Shown here: positions 24,630-33,892 of the stretch, in pieces
Numbering within the stretch: position 1 is the first letter of the stretch
Layout: each line of letters begins with the position of its first letter
Notes under the pieces: generated by a model
What the model saw: the letters and a program-made list of their open reading frames with translations, nothing else
The model's database searches: none
Told to the model about the DNA's origin: nothing
Position numbers and translations under genes: made by a program
Source of the DNA: Ruegeria lacuscaerulensis
GTDB taxonomy: Bacteria; Pseudomonadota; Alphaproteobacteria; Rhodobacterales; Rhodobacteraceae
DNA: 64,000 nt
NCBI RefSeq assembly: GCF_013031245.1
Contig: NZ_WPZL01000022.1
Coordinates: 1-64,000 of the forward strand
Reading direction: 5' to 3'

Positions 24630-26083
24630 GGGAGTGGAAAGAATGTGGGGATCAAGCCGCTCGGAGTAGACCTTCGCCAAGCCTTCCATCCAAAACTGCG
24701 GCCCTTACCGTTGCCACCCGATGCGCGCCTTGCGGGGACCAACGCATCCGGCGCTTCTTGCCCATCCGGGCGTTCGCGACATCATTGACCAGTCCTTCTG
24801 CTCGTGATGTCGAGATTGCCTTCTCGTTACGACGCCGACGACCATAATCGACGAGTGCAGCACGATTGTATTCCAGGTAGGTGCGCAGCTCCATTGCTCG
24901 TGCAACCGCTGAAAAGGCCGCTTCATTCGTTCGGCCAATTGTTTCGCGGCGCACGCGTATACCAAATCTGAGCAGGGTTTCAATCGCATCAAGTGCCCGA
25001 TCCGCTTGCCCGTGCCATATGCGCCATCGAAGGCTTTGTGCCAATGGCTCAAGTCCTGGAACCTCGACCCCTTCCAGTAAAGAAAGCAGAGTTTGAAATG
25101 TTGTTTCCACATGCCTGATGCGGATCGAAATATGCCACCAGTCCAGGACGTGACTGACATCCGCACCTGTGGCGTCCCTCACCAATCGGGGCAATGCGGG
25201 GTCACCATCAGACAGAACCGTTACGGTTGTGCCATCACGCCATCCGGCCGCTTCCAGATTTCGTCGCAGATATTCGCGCGCATTGTTCGAACCAATCACG
25301 CTCAATCCAAATCGGCGTTTTTCGCATCCTTTGCTCTCGATGGAACCAACAATGACTTCAAAGTTCCGGCGCTGGTATTCCGGTCTCGACCTCACATATG
25401 CGCTATCCAGAAACACTGTAATATCAGGCGGCTTTGGGCGTCGGTCGGTCTCGGAAGCCGCTGTACTTTCGTCGTCTGCAAGGTCGTCAGCGAGGGTCGC
25501 GAGTCGATTGCGGATCGTAACATGGTTCTGCTTGCCGCATGGTGTCAATTCATTCAGAAGCCGTGCAGCTTCTCGAAAGCTATGACGCGCTCCCAATTCC
25601 GCCTGCAATCGCCGAAGCTCTGGTGTGGCATTACCCGGCAAGAGACGTGTCAGAGGAGAATGCGCGACTTTCAACGTTGGAAATCCCGGGAGTCCACACA
25701 TGCATATCCGAACACGCGGCGCTTCGACGATGACCCGACCGAAAAGCGTGTCAATGCGGCGGCGGCGGCGGTCATGAACCGGTAGATAGGTGCCACAAAA
25801 ACGGCAGACACGCGCGATTTCGCCGATCTCTTCAACCTGATCCTGCAGCAGCGCGCGCTGGATCTCATTAAGTATTGATTTCGCCTCGACCAGACACAGT
25901 CCAAGGTCTTCCTCGGACGCATCAACCGACCGGCGTTCCAGGGTGCAAATCTCGTGTGATCGCTTCTCGCCCCAACCAAACTCAGTCTCTAAACTGATCT
26001 TGAATTTCATCACTATGCCTCCTGCAAAAACAACGAGACATTAGATCAGAATCTGCAGGTATCCCCACATTCTTTCCACTCCC
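24630..26083 (-). mobile_element. ISKra4-family insertion sequence (about 1454 bp)
   Basis: The element is bounded by a 23-base perfect inverted repeat that begins GGGAGTGGAAAGAATGTGGG (24630-24652 and 26061-26083). The transposase fills the inside on the minus strand. On the left it ends in an MFS gene, on the right in a 2-hydroxyacid dehydrogenase gene; these are not two halves of one gene, so its presence is linked to a larger rearrangement. No target duplication can be recognised. Confidence 0.85.
24652..26010 (-). CDS. ISKra4-family transposase
   Basis: A 452-residue transposase of the ISKra4 type. The N-terminal part has a zinc-knuckle-like VCRFCGTYLPVHDRRRRRID followed by a second CxC pattern (RICMCGLPGF). 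The central part holds the DDE-like core with DITVFLDSAYVRSRPE, VLSDGDPALPRLV and the HVLDWWHISIRIRHVE stretch, followed by the C-terminal GKKRRMRWSPQGAH motif. An AGGAGG lies before the ATG at 26010; a GTG one codon upstream is also possible. The reading frame is intact. Confidence 0.88.
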   Translation of the reverse strand: MKFKISLETEFGWGEKRSHEICTLERRSVDASEEDLGLCLVEAKSILNEIQRALLQDQVEEIGEIARVCRFCGTYLPVHDRRRRRIDTLFGRVIVEAPRVRICMCGLPGFPTLKVAHSPLTRLLPGNATPELRRLQAELGARHSFREAARLLNELTPCGKQNHVTIRNRLATLADDLADDESTAASETDRRPKPPDITVFLDSAYVRSRPEYQRRNFEVIVGSIESKGCEKRRFGLSVIGSNNAREYLRRNLEAAGWRDGTTVTVLSDGDPALPRLVRDATGADVSHVLDWWHISIRIRHVETTFQTLLSLLEGVEVPGLEPLAQSLRWRIWHGQADRALDAIETLLRFGIRVRRETIGRTNEAAFSAVARAMELRTYLEYNRAALVDYGRRRRNEKAISTSRAEGLVNDVANARMGKKRRMRWSPQGAHRVATVRAAVLDGRLGEGLLRAA

Positions 26084-26770
26084 GTTGCCGAGCATGTTAT
26101 GGCAATGATGATGGCCCTTACCAAGAAGATCATTCCGGGTGACCGGGCCGTGCGCGATGGCAATTGGGGCTACCGCAACATGGTCCAGACGAGCGAGCTT
26201 TCCGGCAAGACACTGCTATTGCTGGGGATGGGTCGGATCGGGCGCGAGGTGGCGCAGAGGTGCGCGGCCTTTGGGACGACCGTACAGGTCTTTGATCCAT
26301 TTGTTGATGCAGACACAATTCGTGATGCGGGCTATCAGCCGGTCGAGGACTGGCGGGCGGCGTTGGACTCGGTGGATTTTCTTAGCCTCCACTTGCCTTT
26401 GACACCTGAATCCTTGGGTCTGATCGGAGCCGAAGAGCTTGCCGCGATGAAGCCCACGGCGATTGTGATGAACGCCGCGCGTGGTGGGTTGATCGACGAA
26501 GACGCGCTTTGCGATGCACTCCAAGGACGAATGGCAGCGGGTGGTGCAGGGTTGGATTGCCTCGCATCAGAACCACCCAATACCGATCATACGCTTTTTT
26601 CTCTGCCAAATGTGGTTTTCAGCCCGCACTCTGCTGCGCTTAGCGCGGAATCGACACGCTCAATGGGCGTTGTGTCTGCTCAGAATGTTCTTGCGGGCTT
26701 GAAAGGGCAACTAAATCCGACATTGATTTTCAACCGCTGCCAATTGGATGAGACCGGGCATGGAGTATGA
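26084..26770 (+). pseudogene. D-isomer 2-hydroxyacid dehydrogenase, N-terminus lost
   Basis: Starting at the ISKra4 boundary the plus strand reads VAEHVMAMMMALTKK, then the NAD-binding domain with GMGRIGREVA, ARGGLIDEDAL with the catalytic region, and FSPHSAALSAEST. These are hallmarks of phosphoglycerate dehydrogenase-like D-2-hydroxyacid dehydrogenases. The first 100 or so residues of the substrate-binding domain are absent. An internal ATG at 26099 could give a 223-residue fragment, but this would lack part of the active site. The stop overlaps the next gene. Confidence 0.8.
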
Positions 26771-27494
26771 GATTCCAAAGGAGGGTTATCTTCCATTCCT
26801 CTCTGAACCGATCACTATTCATTGGGGCAACCACGCAATTCTGATGTTCGTTCTCTGGTTCATACTTGTGCCGGCAATGATTCTTTTGCTGCGTTTCGGC
26901 AAAGTGCGACCCACGACCTACGGTATGAAGGGGGGGATACCGAAATTTTCCCGGCCAGAGTTTCCCTGGACGATGCACAAGATCGTGCTGTACACGATGA
27001 TCATTTTGGCGATCGGGGGAGTTTGTTTTGCGATGCTGCTTTCCGGAGGTTTTTCCGGCACAATGCATTCGTATTTCGGTTTGGCCACTCTGATACTTGG
27101 GCTCTTGCAAGGGGTTTCGGCTTGGTTCAGGGGTACTCATGGGGGACAAAGGGGCTCGGAGGCTGATCAGGAAGATCGCTCCTCATGGGGCGGTGACCAT
27201 TTTGACATGACACCCCGACGGTGGTGGTTTGAAGCCTATCACAAAACGGCGGGATATTTTGTACTGTTCTGCGCGGGCGGAGCTGTTGCAACAGGGCTTG
27301 CCCAATACTGGATGCCGGGCATTGCAATCGCGTTTGTTGTGGTGGTTCTGTTCGGGTTGATTTGCGCCATTGTTCTGCAGGGCAGTGGACGCAATCACGA
27401 TACCTACACATCCGTATACGGCTACCACCCGGAACACCCATTTAACAAACGTCGCTTTCAATCCATGATTCGTTCCAGGCGGGACGAACCATAA
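26748..27494 (+). CDS. Cytochrome b561-domain-like membrane protein
   Basis: A 248-residue protein with about five membrane segments. Histidines that could hold heme lie in PWTMHKIVLYTM, GTMHSYFGLATL and EAYHKTAGYFVLF, and an extra HWGNHAILMFVLWF is in the first segment, a pattern like cytochrome b561 domains. A charged loop (QRGSEADQEDRSSWGG) separates helices 3 and 4. It overlaps the broken dehydrogenase by 23 bases and may once have been in its operon, shuttling electrons between a quinol and a partner. The heme-binding role is inferred from the histidines. Confidence 0.6.
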   Translation: MRPGMEYEIPKEGYLPFLSEPITIHWGNHAILMFVLWFILVPAMILLLRFGKVRPTTYGMKGGIPKFSRPEFPWTMHKIVLYTMIILAIGGVCFAMLLSGGFSGTMHSYFGLATLILGLLQGVSAWFRGTHGGQRGSEADQEDRSSWGGDHFDMTPRRWWFEAYHKTAGYFVLFCAGGAVATGLAQYWMPGIAIAFVVVVLFGLICAIVLQGSGRNHDTYTSVYGYHPEHPFNKRRFQSMIRSRRDEP

Positions 27495-27499
27495 ATTCG

Positions 27500-27802
27500 G
27501 GAATTCAGGGTAGCGCGTACCGCCGTTTCATGTTTCCCAGCAGGTTTCATGACCGCCCGCATATCTCGACGCGCCAATATGGCCGGCTTGTGAGGGATTG
27601 GGTTGCCGCGATTGGGCTGGAACGCAGCGGATATGGCACCCATTCGCGGCGCCGGACCAAAGCAGCAGAAATCTACTGCAAAATCGGAAACCTCAGAGCG
27701 GTTCAACTTCTGCTCGGACACACAAAGGTAGACAGCATTGTCAGATACCTTGGCGTCGAACTTGAAGATGCGCTGAGCATCGCCGAGCAAATCGACATTT
27801 GA
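27500..27802 (+). pseudogene. Tyrosine recombinase/integrase, C-terminal fragment
   Basis: The last about 100 codons of a phage-type integrase. RFMFPSRFHDRPHISTRQYG leads to the catalytic Arg box GTHSRRRTKAAEIYCK (normally HSLRRT), then the LLGHTKVDSIVRYLGV motif with the catalytic His and Tyr. The N-terminal arm-binding and core domains are missing. An ATG at 27530 exists but a fragment of this size would not be active. It closes the mobile-element zone at its right side. Confidence 0.8.
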
Positions 27803-28247
27803 ACTATGTTGGCGGGCGGCACTTGCCGTTCGCCAATCCTGAGCGGACCTACATTTGCACTGCAGCGGTGGGTCGGATCGAGCCTAACCTGTCAGTTTGG
27901 TTTTTTCGCTGCGCGTACTCACAGCATGAAATTTGCTGCATCTGTGCAAATTTGAACGCTGCGTGGCAGTGGGAAAATCATCATCGACTTTCAGTTGATG
28001 ATGAGCGTCATGAGCCGGTAACCAATTTACACGTATAACAAATGAAGTACCTCATATGCGATATATGCAGTAAAACAAAAATTTAATAATATTTCTTTAG
28101 TTAATATGGTATCGCATCAATCTGTGTTTGCGGGAAGCAGAGGAGAATTACGGGCTAGAGGATTGAGCAGGGAAGGCATCGGGCACAACACTCACAAAAC
28201 GCCTCGAAACGGGAGGCAACACACCATTTAACCAAAGGGAGAAAATC
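27803..28247. other. Gene-free stretch upstream of the polyol ABC operon
   Basis: I see no convincing gene here. The right part (28021-28130) is AT-rich with promoter-like hexamers and a partial inverted repeat CATAT-GCG-ATATATG at 28053-28067. A ribosome site AAAGGGAG precedes the binding-protein ATG. The region is a plausible control region for the ABC operon. Confidence 0.4.
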
Positions 28248-29642
28248 ATGATTGGTAGAAGTTTAGTGGGTCGATTTGTTCGATCAAGCGCCTCCTTGGC
28301 AGTCTGCGGGCTGCTGGCGCTTCAGGGAACGGAGGCCATGGCCTGGTCGCTAGAAGAGGCCGCCGCGCCATATGAGGGAACTACGATTCGGACTGTGGGC
28401 GAAGCGCTTCCACCGCTGGAGGCTATGGCCAAGCTGAAAAGTGAATTCGAGAGCCGGACCGGCATCACCGTCGAGATCGAGATGTATGAGCATTCCGAGG
28501 CGGTCAACAAGGTCATGCTGGACCTGAACTCGCGCCGCGGACGCTACGATTTCATTCTGCAGCCGCACCGCGAACTAGGCCGTTTTGTCGCCAATGGCCA
28601 TCTCGAGCCGGTCGAAAGATTCATGAATGACCCAAGCCTGCGCGATCCTTCTTTTATGCCAGAGGAACAGCTTTATCAGGGCTTGTGGCATGAAATCTCT
28701 TGGTATGAAGGTCAGGTCTATGGGTTCCCGTTCACTGCACTTAACATGTACATGTGGTACCGAGATGATCTGCTCAATGATCCGAATGAGAGAGCCGGGT
28801 TCAAAGAAAAATACGGCTATGAGCTGAAGCCGGCGACCACCTGGCAGGAATACACCGATATCGCCGAGTGGTTTCATCGACCGGATGAAGGCTTTTACGG
28901 TACGGCCCTGCAAGGCAAGCGCCACGAAGCGCTGTGGTACGAATGGCTGAACTTCCTCTACAGCTTCGGTGGCGACATGCTGGAAACGAATTCCGGAAGT
29001 GAGTGCGGCCCGGTTGTCGTCAACAGCCCTGAAGCGATTGCATCACTTGAATACTACAAGAGCCTGTTGGCCTATTCGCCCGCGGATTCCCTCAACTACA
29101 CCTGGGATGAGGTCATGGCGTTGATGCAGCAGGGCAAGGTGTATCAGATGATCATGTGGAATGACGCGACTTATGCCGTCGCCGAAGATCACGAGGCCAG
29201 CACCGTTGCAGGAAAGATGGGGTTTGACATTGTTCCGCCACAAGCGAATGGAGAGCCTGTGGGCCAGGTTGAAGGTTGGACCTACCTTATCCCGGCGGGT
29301 TCGAAGAACCAGGAAGCCGCCTATCTGTTCATCCAGTGGATGATGGAGGAAACCCAGCAGCTCAATCAGCATCTGAACGGTGGCGCAACGGCCCGACCAG
29401 ACGTCTACGCACACCCTGATGTGCAGGCCATCAGCTACTCTCAGGCGTCGATGGACACCAACGCGGCAGCGCGGCCAAAGCCGACGATCCCGGAATCGCC
29501 GCAGATCACCGATATTCTGGTGCGTGAGCTGAGCAGTTACCTGTCTGACGCGAAGAATGCCAAAGAGGCCCTGGATGATGCGGCAGTGGAAATGTCCGAG
29601 CTTCTCGGGGACTGCGCACCGCTCAAGTATCCGGTGGAATAG
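28248..29642 (+). CDS. ABC transporter substrate-binding protein, family 1 (polyol/sugar type)
   Basis: A 464-residue periplasmic binding protein. After a signal peptide of about 31 residues (ending EAMAWS) it shows the family 1 pattern: FESRTGITVEIEMYEHSEAV, then DFILQPHRELG, a middle GFPFTALNMYMWYRDDLL and a late GWTYLIPAGSKNQEAAYLFI. Length and pattern resemble sorbitol/mannitol-type binding proteins. It is the first gene of a five-gene operon (binding protein, two permeases, ATPase, small membrane protein). With the SDR and the diol dehydratase downstream, a small polyol or diol such as glycerol or propanediol derivative is a reasonable ligand guess. Confidence 0.88.
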   Translation: MIGRSLVGRFVRSSASLAVCGLLALQGTEAMAWSLEEAAAPYEGTTIRTVGEALPPLEAMAKLKSEFESRTGITVEIEMYEHSEAVNKVMLDLNSRRGRYDFILQPHRELGRFVANGHLEPVERFMNDPSLRDPSFMPEEQLYQGLWHEISWYEGQVYGFPFTALNMYMWYRDDLLNDPNERAGFKEKYGYELKPATTWQEYTDIAEWFHRPDEGFYGTALQGKRHEALWYEWLNFLYSFGGDMLETNSGSECGPVVVNSPEAIASLEYYKSLLAYSPADSLNYTWDEVMALMQQGKVYQMIMWNDATYAVAEDHEASTVAGKMGFDIVPPQANGEPVGQVEGWTYLIPAGSKNQEAAYLFIQWMMEETQQLNQHLNGGATARPDVYAHPDVQAISYSQASMDTNAAARPKPTIPESPQITDILVRELSSYLSDAKNAKEALDDAAVEMSELLGDCAPLKYPVE

Positions 29643-29693
29643 TGTGTTCATAGAACTGCGAACTGTTGAAACCTAGTAGAGGCTGGAACCGAA

Positions 29694-30626
29694 ATGCGAA
29701 CAAACAGGATAATTGAGAGGGTGCTGGATCACGGAGTAGCACCTCTGTTGCTGGTTCCCTCCGTTATCCTGCTCTTCGTCATTCTTCTGGGACCGTTCCT
29801 CTACATGGTCTGGACCGGCTTTACGGATCTCCACTATGCGCTGCCAAACCGGGATGGCGCATTTGTAGGGTTCGCAAATTTCCGGAGACTGATGCAGGAC
29901 GACCCCATTTTCTGGCATAGTTTCTGGTTGACCATGAAGTTTGTCTTTGGGGTCGTCTTGGTCGAATTCATGTTTGGTCTGGGCTTGGCGTTGCTGCTTT
30001 TCCACTACATCAAGCAGCATCGCTTCATCCTGACTCTGCTGCTCGTCCCCATGATGCTGGCACCGATTGCAGTCGGACTGATCTGGAAGCTTTTGCTTTC
30101 GGGCGATTTCGGGATGTTCACTTACTATTTGCGGTACTTCGGCCTTGCCGATCAGCAAACGTCCATTCTGGGCAATCCGTCACTGGTCATGCCGGCAATC
30201 ATGCTGATCGATGTCTGGCAATGGACACCGTTTGTAACCTTGGTCATCCTTGCTGGTCTGCTCAGCTTGCCAAAGGAACCATTTGAAGCCGCCATAATGG
30301 ATGGTGCACGGCCTTTGCAGATTTTCAGAGATGTCACGCTTCCTCTTCTGCGCCCAATCATCGCGCTTGTCCTTTTACTACGCGGAATTGATGCGTTCAA
30401 AGAGTTCGATAAGGTATTCATCCTGACCGGCGGAGGTCCCGGCATCTCTACGGAAATGCTGTCGATTTACACCTATCGAATCAACTTCAGGGACTGGGAT
30501 CTTGGCTATGGGGCGGTGTGTGCCTTCATGGTGTATCTCGTCGTCCTGATCATGTGCTCGGTTTTCTACAAGGCCGTGTACTGGAATGAAGGCCGCTCGA
30601 AAACGGTCGGAAAGGCAGCATCATGA
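29694..30626 (+). CDS. ABC transporter permease, MalF type
   Basis: A 310-residue inner-membrane permease with six membrane segments. The cytoplasmic coupling loop EAAIMDGARPLQIFRDVTLP is the EAA motif that docks on the ATPase. The periplasmic first loop and the IRINFRDWDLGYGAVCAFMVYL ending are typical of MalF/UgpA-type subunits. Its last four bases overlap the next permease gene (ATGA). Confidence 0.93.
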   Translation: MRTNRIIERVLDHGVAPLLLVPSVILLFVILLGPFLYMVWTGFTDLHYALPNRDGAFVGFANFRRLMQDDPIFWHSFWLTMKFVFGVVLVEFMFGLGLALLLFHYIKQHRFILTLLLVPMMLAPIAVGLIWKLLLSGDFGMFTYYLRYFGLADQQTSILGNPSLVMPAIMLIDVWQWTPFVTLVILAGLLSLPKEPFEAAIMDGARPLQIFRDVTLPLLRPIIALVLLLRGIDAFKEFDKVFILTGGGPGISTEMLSIYTYRINFRDWDLGYGAVCAFMVYLVVLIMCSVFYKAVYWNEGRSKTVGKAAS

Positions 30627-31444
30627 TAAGCCGAGGCTGGAAAATGGCGATGGTGGCAACGCTGATCGCTATTCTGATCTTGTTCCTGACGCCCTATCTC
30701 TGGATTGTCATGACATCCTTCAAAACACGTCTTGATATATTGTCAGACGCACCCCTTTGGTTCTTCACACCGACCTCGGAGAACTACCCAACGATTTTCA
30801 TCGACAAGAATTACCTGCCACTGGTCTGGAACTCCATGATTGTGGCTTCGTTCAGCACAATATTGTCGCTGGCGTTTGGCACACCGGCCGCCTACGTGTT
30901 TGCCCGGTATGATTTTCCCGGAAAAGAAGACCTGTTCTTCTTCTTTCTGACCACACGCATGGCCCCCCCGATTTCCATCGTCGTGCCGATGTTCCTGTTG
31001 TTTTCGGTGCTGGGGCTAACGGACAAGCCGATTGCCGTCATTCTTGCGCATACGACCTTCAATGTCTCTTTAGTGGTCTGGATGATGCGCGGTTTTTTCG
31101 CCGATATTCCCAGAGAGATCGACGAAGCTGCGATGATGGATGGCCACACGCGTGGTGGTACATTCCTGAGGGTCTTGCTCCCCCTGGCGGCGCCCGGACT
31201 CGCGGCAACCGCAGTTCTGTGCTTCATCCTCAGCTGGAATGAATTCCTCTATGCGTTCATTCTGGTCGCCTTTGAAGGGCGGACACTGACGGTTGGCATC
31301 CCCGGTCTGGTTACGCCACATGGTACGCTTTGGGGGCAGGTAGCCGCAGTTGCAGTCGTTGCAACTCTGCCGATCATCTTCTTCACATTCCTGGTGCAAA
31401 AACACCTCGTTCGAGGCCTCACCTTCGGCGCAGTAAAAGGATAA
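30623..31444 (+). CDS. ABC transporter permease, MalG type
   Basis: A 273-residue permease with six membrane segments and the EAA loop DEAAMMDGHTRGGTFLRVLL. The motif NSMIVASFSTILSLAFGTPA at about 70-90 is the usual start of the transport domain. It pairs with the MalF-type subunit just upstream and is followed four bases later by the ATPase gene. Confidence 0.93.
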   Translation: MISRGWKMAMVATLIAILILFLTPYLWIVMTSFKTRLDILSDAPLWFFTPTSENYPTIFIDKNYLPLVWNSMIVASFSTILSLAFGTPAAYVFARYDFPGKEDLFFFFLTTRMAPPISIVVPMFLLFSVLGLTDKPIAVILAHTTFNVSLVVWMMRGFFADIPREIDEAAMMDGHTRGGTFLRVLLPLAAPGLAATAVLCFILSWNEFLYAFILVAFEGRTLTVGIPGLVTPHGTLWGQVAAVAVVATLPIIFFTFLVQKHLVRGLTFGAVKG

Positions 31445-31448
31445 GACT

Positions 31449-32504
31449 ATGGCTGTTTCCTATAACCAGATCAGCAAGGTTTTCGGTGATGGCACCGTTG
31501 CGCTGGACAATCTCAATTTGGAATTCGAGAAGGGTGAGTTCATCGTTCTGCTGGGCCCATCGGGCAGCGGTAAAACAACGGCATGCCGAATCCTCGCCGG
31601 TCTCGAAGAAGCAACGGGCGGTTCCGTGACCGTAGACGACCTTGAGGTTACGAGTTTGCCGCCGCGAGAACGAAACATGGGAATGGTGTTTCAGAACTAT
31701 GCTCTTTATGGGCACAAAACAGTTTACGAAAACATTGCTTACCCGCTTCGCATACGAAAAATCGACAACGGCAACATCGACAGTCGCGTCCGTGCGATTG
31801 CGAAAGTTCTGCAAATTGAAAGCTATCTGGACAGACGGCCAAGCCAGCTTTCAGGCGGGCAGGCACAGCGCGTTGCAGTTGCCCGTGCACTCGTCTGGAA
31901 TCCGGAAATTTGCCTGATGGATGAACCGCTGAGCAATCTGGATGCGCTGCTTCGACTAGAAACCAGAACAGAGTTGAAACGCCTGCATGGCGATCTGGGC
32001 CAGACCTTTGTCTTCGTGACCCACGACCAAGAAGAGGCAATGACTCTTGGCACCCGAATAGCGGTTCTGAACGGTGGGAAGCTGGCACAGTTCGACACGC
32101 CGCGACGCGTATACCATGAACCGGCGACACGGTTCGTCGCGGAATTTATCGGGCGACCTGCGATGAACGTTCTGGACGGCGAAGTTGCGGGTGGCGTGTT
32201 CAGGTCGGGAACGTTCGAATTACCGGTCACGGGACAACCGAACGGGCCGGTAGCCCTTGGCGTCCGACCTGAACAGATATTGCTTCAGGAAGCACCTACA
32301 GATCAAACTGTCAGCTTTGATCTAGACGTTTTGGAACTGGTCGAACCCGACGCTTTGATGTTCGTCAAGAAAGACAACACCTCTCTGGTTGTACGCGTCA
32401 TGCATGACACTACCGGTCTTGATCGCAGCTCCCAAATTCATCTGGAGTTTCCGGAACATACTCGCCATTTCTTCGAAATCAGTGACGGGCGGCGTAGGTC
32501 ATGA
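31449..32504 (+). CDS. ABC transporter ATPase, MalK/UgpC type
   Basis: A 351-residue ATPase with Walker A GPSGSGKTTACRIL at about 35-48, Q-loop MVFQNYALYGHKT, signature LSGGQAQRVAVARAL at about 133-147, Walker B ICLMDEPLSNLD and the H-loop FVTHDQEEA. The C-terminal about 110 residues form the TOBE/regulatory domain (LGVRPEQILLQEAPTD). The stop overlaps the ATG of the small gene downstream. Confidence 0.95.
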   Translation: MAVSYNQISKVFGDGTVALDNLNLEFEKGEFIVLLGPSGSGKTTACRILAGLEEATGGSVTVDDLEVTSLPPRERNMGMVFQNYALYGHKTVYENIAYPLRIRKIDNGNIDSRVRAIAKVLQIESYLDRRPSQLSGGQAQRVAVARALVWNPEICLMDEPLSNLDALLRLETRTELKRLHGDLGQTFVFVTHDQEEAMTLGTRIAVLNGGKLAQFDTPRRVYHEPATRFVAEFIGRPAMNVLDGEVAGGVFRSGTFELPVTGQPNGPVALGVRPEQILLQEAPTDQTVSFDLDVLELVEPDALMFVKKDNTSLVVRVMHDTTGLDRSSQIHLEFPEHTRHFFEISDGRRRS

Positions 32505-32665
32505 GCTCTATAGTCCATATTGTCCCGATCGTTGTCGCTGCTTTTTTCTGGTGTTTGCTCAACGCACTCAACCGTCGTAAGGGCTGGTTTCGGATCGGTG
32601 AGATCATCTTCTGGGATGTCATCATCCTGATTCTTGTCTTCCTGATCTGGCTGATCTGGTTTTAG
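32501..32665 (+). CDS. 54-residue two-helix membrane protein, overlapping the ABC ATPase gene
   Basis: A short gene that starts ATGA over the stop of the ATPase gene and is 54 codons long. The product MSSIVHIVPIVVAAFFWCLL has one membrane segment, then the basic turn NALNRRKGWFRIGE, then a second Trp- and Ile-rich membrane segment ending IWLIWF. The four-base overlap and the clean hydrophobic-basic-hydrophobic design argue for a real gene. I do not recognise the family. It could be a small accessory subunit of the transporter, or regulate it. Confidence 0.7.
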   Translation: MSSIVHIVPIVVAAFFWCLLNALNRRKGWFRIGEIIFWDVIILILVFLIWLIWF

Positions 32666-32833
32666 CTGAACTTTGATGAAATGACCGTTCTTCTGTTACG
32701 CAAACTCGAAGCGGATATGAAACACAATCAAGAAATATCTCCCTGAACTGGCGGTTGGTGGTTTTACCGCCGCCGTTTTTTCTGATGTTCTATTGCCAAC
32801 CGTCACGCAGTGACCGCCTTTGGAATTGCTTGA

Positions 32834-33625
32834 TCAGGGAGAGTTTTCCAGCAGAGTGTCAATAAACTCGGAAAACAGTTCGCCCTGAGATCGGATTCGC
32901 AGTTTGGAATAGATATTTCGACGATGTATGCGCACGGTGCCGGGTGAGATTTCCAAAATTCGTCCAACGGCAGCAGCGGAATGACCTTTAAGCGTGAATT
33001 CGGCCACTTCCTTTTCCCGGGGCGTGAGCAGTCCAAGGCCGAATTGCTGAAATGCAAGTTCCAGGCTTCCCTCGCCACTATCAGCCTTCTTATCTGCACC
33101 CGGAGCGCCAAACTTTTGCGCCAGATCAGACCAATGCTGTTCACACGCGGCCAGAACGATGGGAGCGTATCTGTTCAGGTCACGACATTCTTTGACGGTG
33201 AATGCCTTTTGGGCACGCATCAGTGACACAACCACAACTGCAGCGTCGGGCAAGTTCACAAAAAATGCGATCTCCTCCGCGAGGTCGGTCTGCACGTAGT
33301 AGTTGCGAAAATATTCACCCTGATAAAACCGGTCCGGAGCCAGGTCACGCAGGCGGTAAAGTCCCGACTCGTTGGGATTGGTCGTGGCAAGGAAAAAGGG
33401 ATCCAGAAGGTATGGCCCTTCCTGGTAGTCTTCGACAAAGATCTTTCTCTTTTTGCGTGGGAAATCATCGTAGAGATCAAGCGGCCGTGCCGATCCGTGA
33501 TAACCGAATACTACGGTGTAGTCGAAAGGGACGATCTCCTGAAGCGCAGCTGACAAACTGGCTCCGAACGCAGTTTTTCCGATATCACCGATCAACTGCC
33601 CTGTGGGATCAAAGTCAAATTTCAT
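32834..33625 (-). CDS. LuxR-family transcriptional regulator
   Basis: A 263-residue regulator with an N-terminal sensory region of about 180 residues that I cannot assign to a known ligand domain (it has the length of an autoinducer- or GAF-like fold) and a C-terminal LuxR helix-turn-helix: LGLLTPREKEVAEFTLKGHS, AAAVGRILEISPGTVRIHRR and NIYSKLRIRSQGELF. It is convergent with the ABC operon and divergent from the SDR/diol dehydratase genes with 267 bases between, so it probably controls one or both. Confidence 0.87.
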   Translation of the reverse strand: MKFDFDPTGQLIGDIGKTAFGASLSAALQEIVPFDYTVVFGYHGSARPLDLYDDFPRKKRKIFVEDYQEGPYLLDPFFLATTNPNESGLYRLRDLAPDRFYQGEYFRNYYVQTDLAEEIAFFVNLPDAAVVVVSLMRAQKAFTVKECRDLNRYAPIVLAACEQHWSDLAQKFGAPGADKKADSGEGSLELAFQQFGLGLLTPREKEVAEFTLKGHSAAAVGRILEISPGTVRIHRRNIYSKLRIRSQGELFSEFIDTLLENSP

Positions 33626-33892
33626 AGACGGTGCTCCACTTCATCGTGCCACGTATTGCATTGTGCATACCCATTTTGAGATATATACATCAATGCGCTA
33701 TTTTTATACAATTTTTTAATTATCAGCGGTATCTCATGGTTGAGCTTAATGCCAGCTCCGGTTGCTGATGAGGGAAGGCAGTAAGATCATACAAGTGAGG
33801 AGAGCGCCGCCCCGATTGTTGATTGAAAGTTTGTCAATGACCCAAATTGCGGCGGTGGCCGTTCCTCTGAGGGTTGGAAGGATGCTGGAAAC

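Noticed and set aside
27799-28038. 79-codon open frame after the integrase fragment
   Set aside because: No ribosome site, unusual composition with many Cys and Trp, and no domain; treated as non-coding.
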